From: Diogma glabrata
Taxonomy: Eukaryota; Arthropoda; Insecta; Diptera; Cylindrotomidae
Assembly (NCBI GenBank): GCA_963693315.1
Contig: OY856187.1
Location: 45,780,235 to 45,844,234 of the forward strand
Length of the DNA: 64,000 bases
Direction of reading: 5' to 3'
Shown: piece after piece, positions 63,759 to 64,000 of the stretch
How the letters are laid out: every line of letters starts with the position of its first letter
How positions within the stretch are numbered: position 1 is the first letter of the stretch
Position numbers and translations under genes: made by a program
Notes under the pieces: generated by a model
Told to the model about the DNA's origin: nothing
The model's input: the letters and a program-made list of their open reading frames with translations, nothing else
The model's database searches: none

Positions 63759-64000
63759 TCATCTTATCTCAATCAACTCCACAGCATCTAAATCTCTTCC
63801 TTTATAGAGTGCTAATCTTTCTAAATGCACGACTTTTGGTTTCGCTCGTTGACTTTTCCTTATATCCCATAAAGGACATCGTTTATTTTTGTTATGATGG
63901 TATAACGTCCTTCCAAAGATGTTTGTTGTTTTAGAGATAATCCGTTTCGCCGCTATGAAATATGTAGCCACTCGAGTTGTTCTGCTTCATTTTCTTTGAT
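63759..64000 (-). pseudogene. Ty3/gypsy-type integrase C-terminal fragment, frameshifted
   Basis: On the minus strand one frame reads LEGRYTIITKINDVLYGI (about 63925-63865) and then stops. The other frame (63971-63759) continues with IRKSQRAKPKVVHLERLALY then Lys-Gly-Arg-Asp. Together they match the end of Ty3/gypsy integrases (WEGPY...KINDVxYxI...PRAKxKVVHxDRLAPY) with one frameshift near 63865. The fragment continues beyond the window edge. It is non-functional as it stands. Confidence 0.82.

Overview
This is eukaryotic, AT-rich, transposon-packed DNA, most likely from an insect and probably a fly. I see no bacterial gene, operon, rRNA or CRISPR array. The one host-gene piece I can name is a 72-base exon at 60558-60629 on the + strand. 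It has a polypyrimidine tract and AG before it, GTAAGT after it, and encodes one 24-residue leucine-rich repeat that closely resembles the second LRR of the first LRR block of Slit, the secreted axon-guidance ligand. If that is right, the ~60 kb before it and the ~3.4 kb after it are intron, and almost everything else here is transposons nested in transposons.

Layout. 1-7.4 kb: AT-rich intron with a 1.27 kb heptanucleotide satellite (TTGGTTG)n, a 120-bp MITE-like palindrome and a 100-bp LINE 3' stub. 7.4-15.7 kb: two copies of an unclassified dispersed repeat (A). The first is split by a 2.36 kb foldback element (FB1), the second by a 1.2 kb element (B). Between them lie a 200-base assembly gap, a decayed Penelope-like element with RT and GIY-YIG parts on the minus strand, and a (TA)n array. 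15.7-26 kb: mostly anonymous, with an (AT)n array, a tRNA-Lys-derived sequence, and a 5'-truncated Jockey-type LINE on the minus strand. 26-34 kb: element C (1.5 kb, 13-bp TIRs, tRNA-like core), two palindromes, a second copy of B, and an old Jockey-type LINE on the + strand with a MITE in its RT. 34.8-37.5, 47.8-50.4 and 54.6-57.4 kb: three copies of element G, a non-coding unit built from ~629-bp higher-order tandem repeats. 39.7-41.2 kb: a decayed RTE-type LINE on the minus strand. 43.1-45.6 kb: a large palindromic element (E). 45.9-47.8 kb: the second C copy, then the 5' end of a mariner cut off at the border of G copy 2. 52-54 kb: a MITE and a GC-richer, apparently low-copy stretch. 60.9-63.2 kb: a second foldback element (FB2) centred in another palindrome. 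63.5-64 kb: a gypsy-type integrase tail and a possible short LTR.

There is no functional gene network here beyond the one exon. The value of the window is the nesting: comparison of copies inside it gives empty sites for two elements, an insertion order, and several non-autonomous families (FB, G, C, B, E) that I cannot assign to a named superfamily. No transposon reading frame looks intact. The strongest candidates for something undescribed are the FB family, which keeps a cysteine-rich protein tail at its centre, and the G family, which moves as a fixed higher-order repeat.
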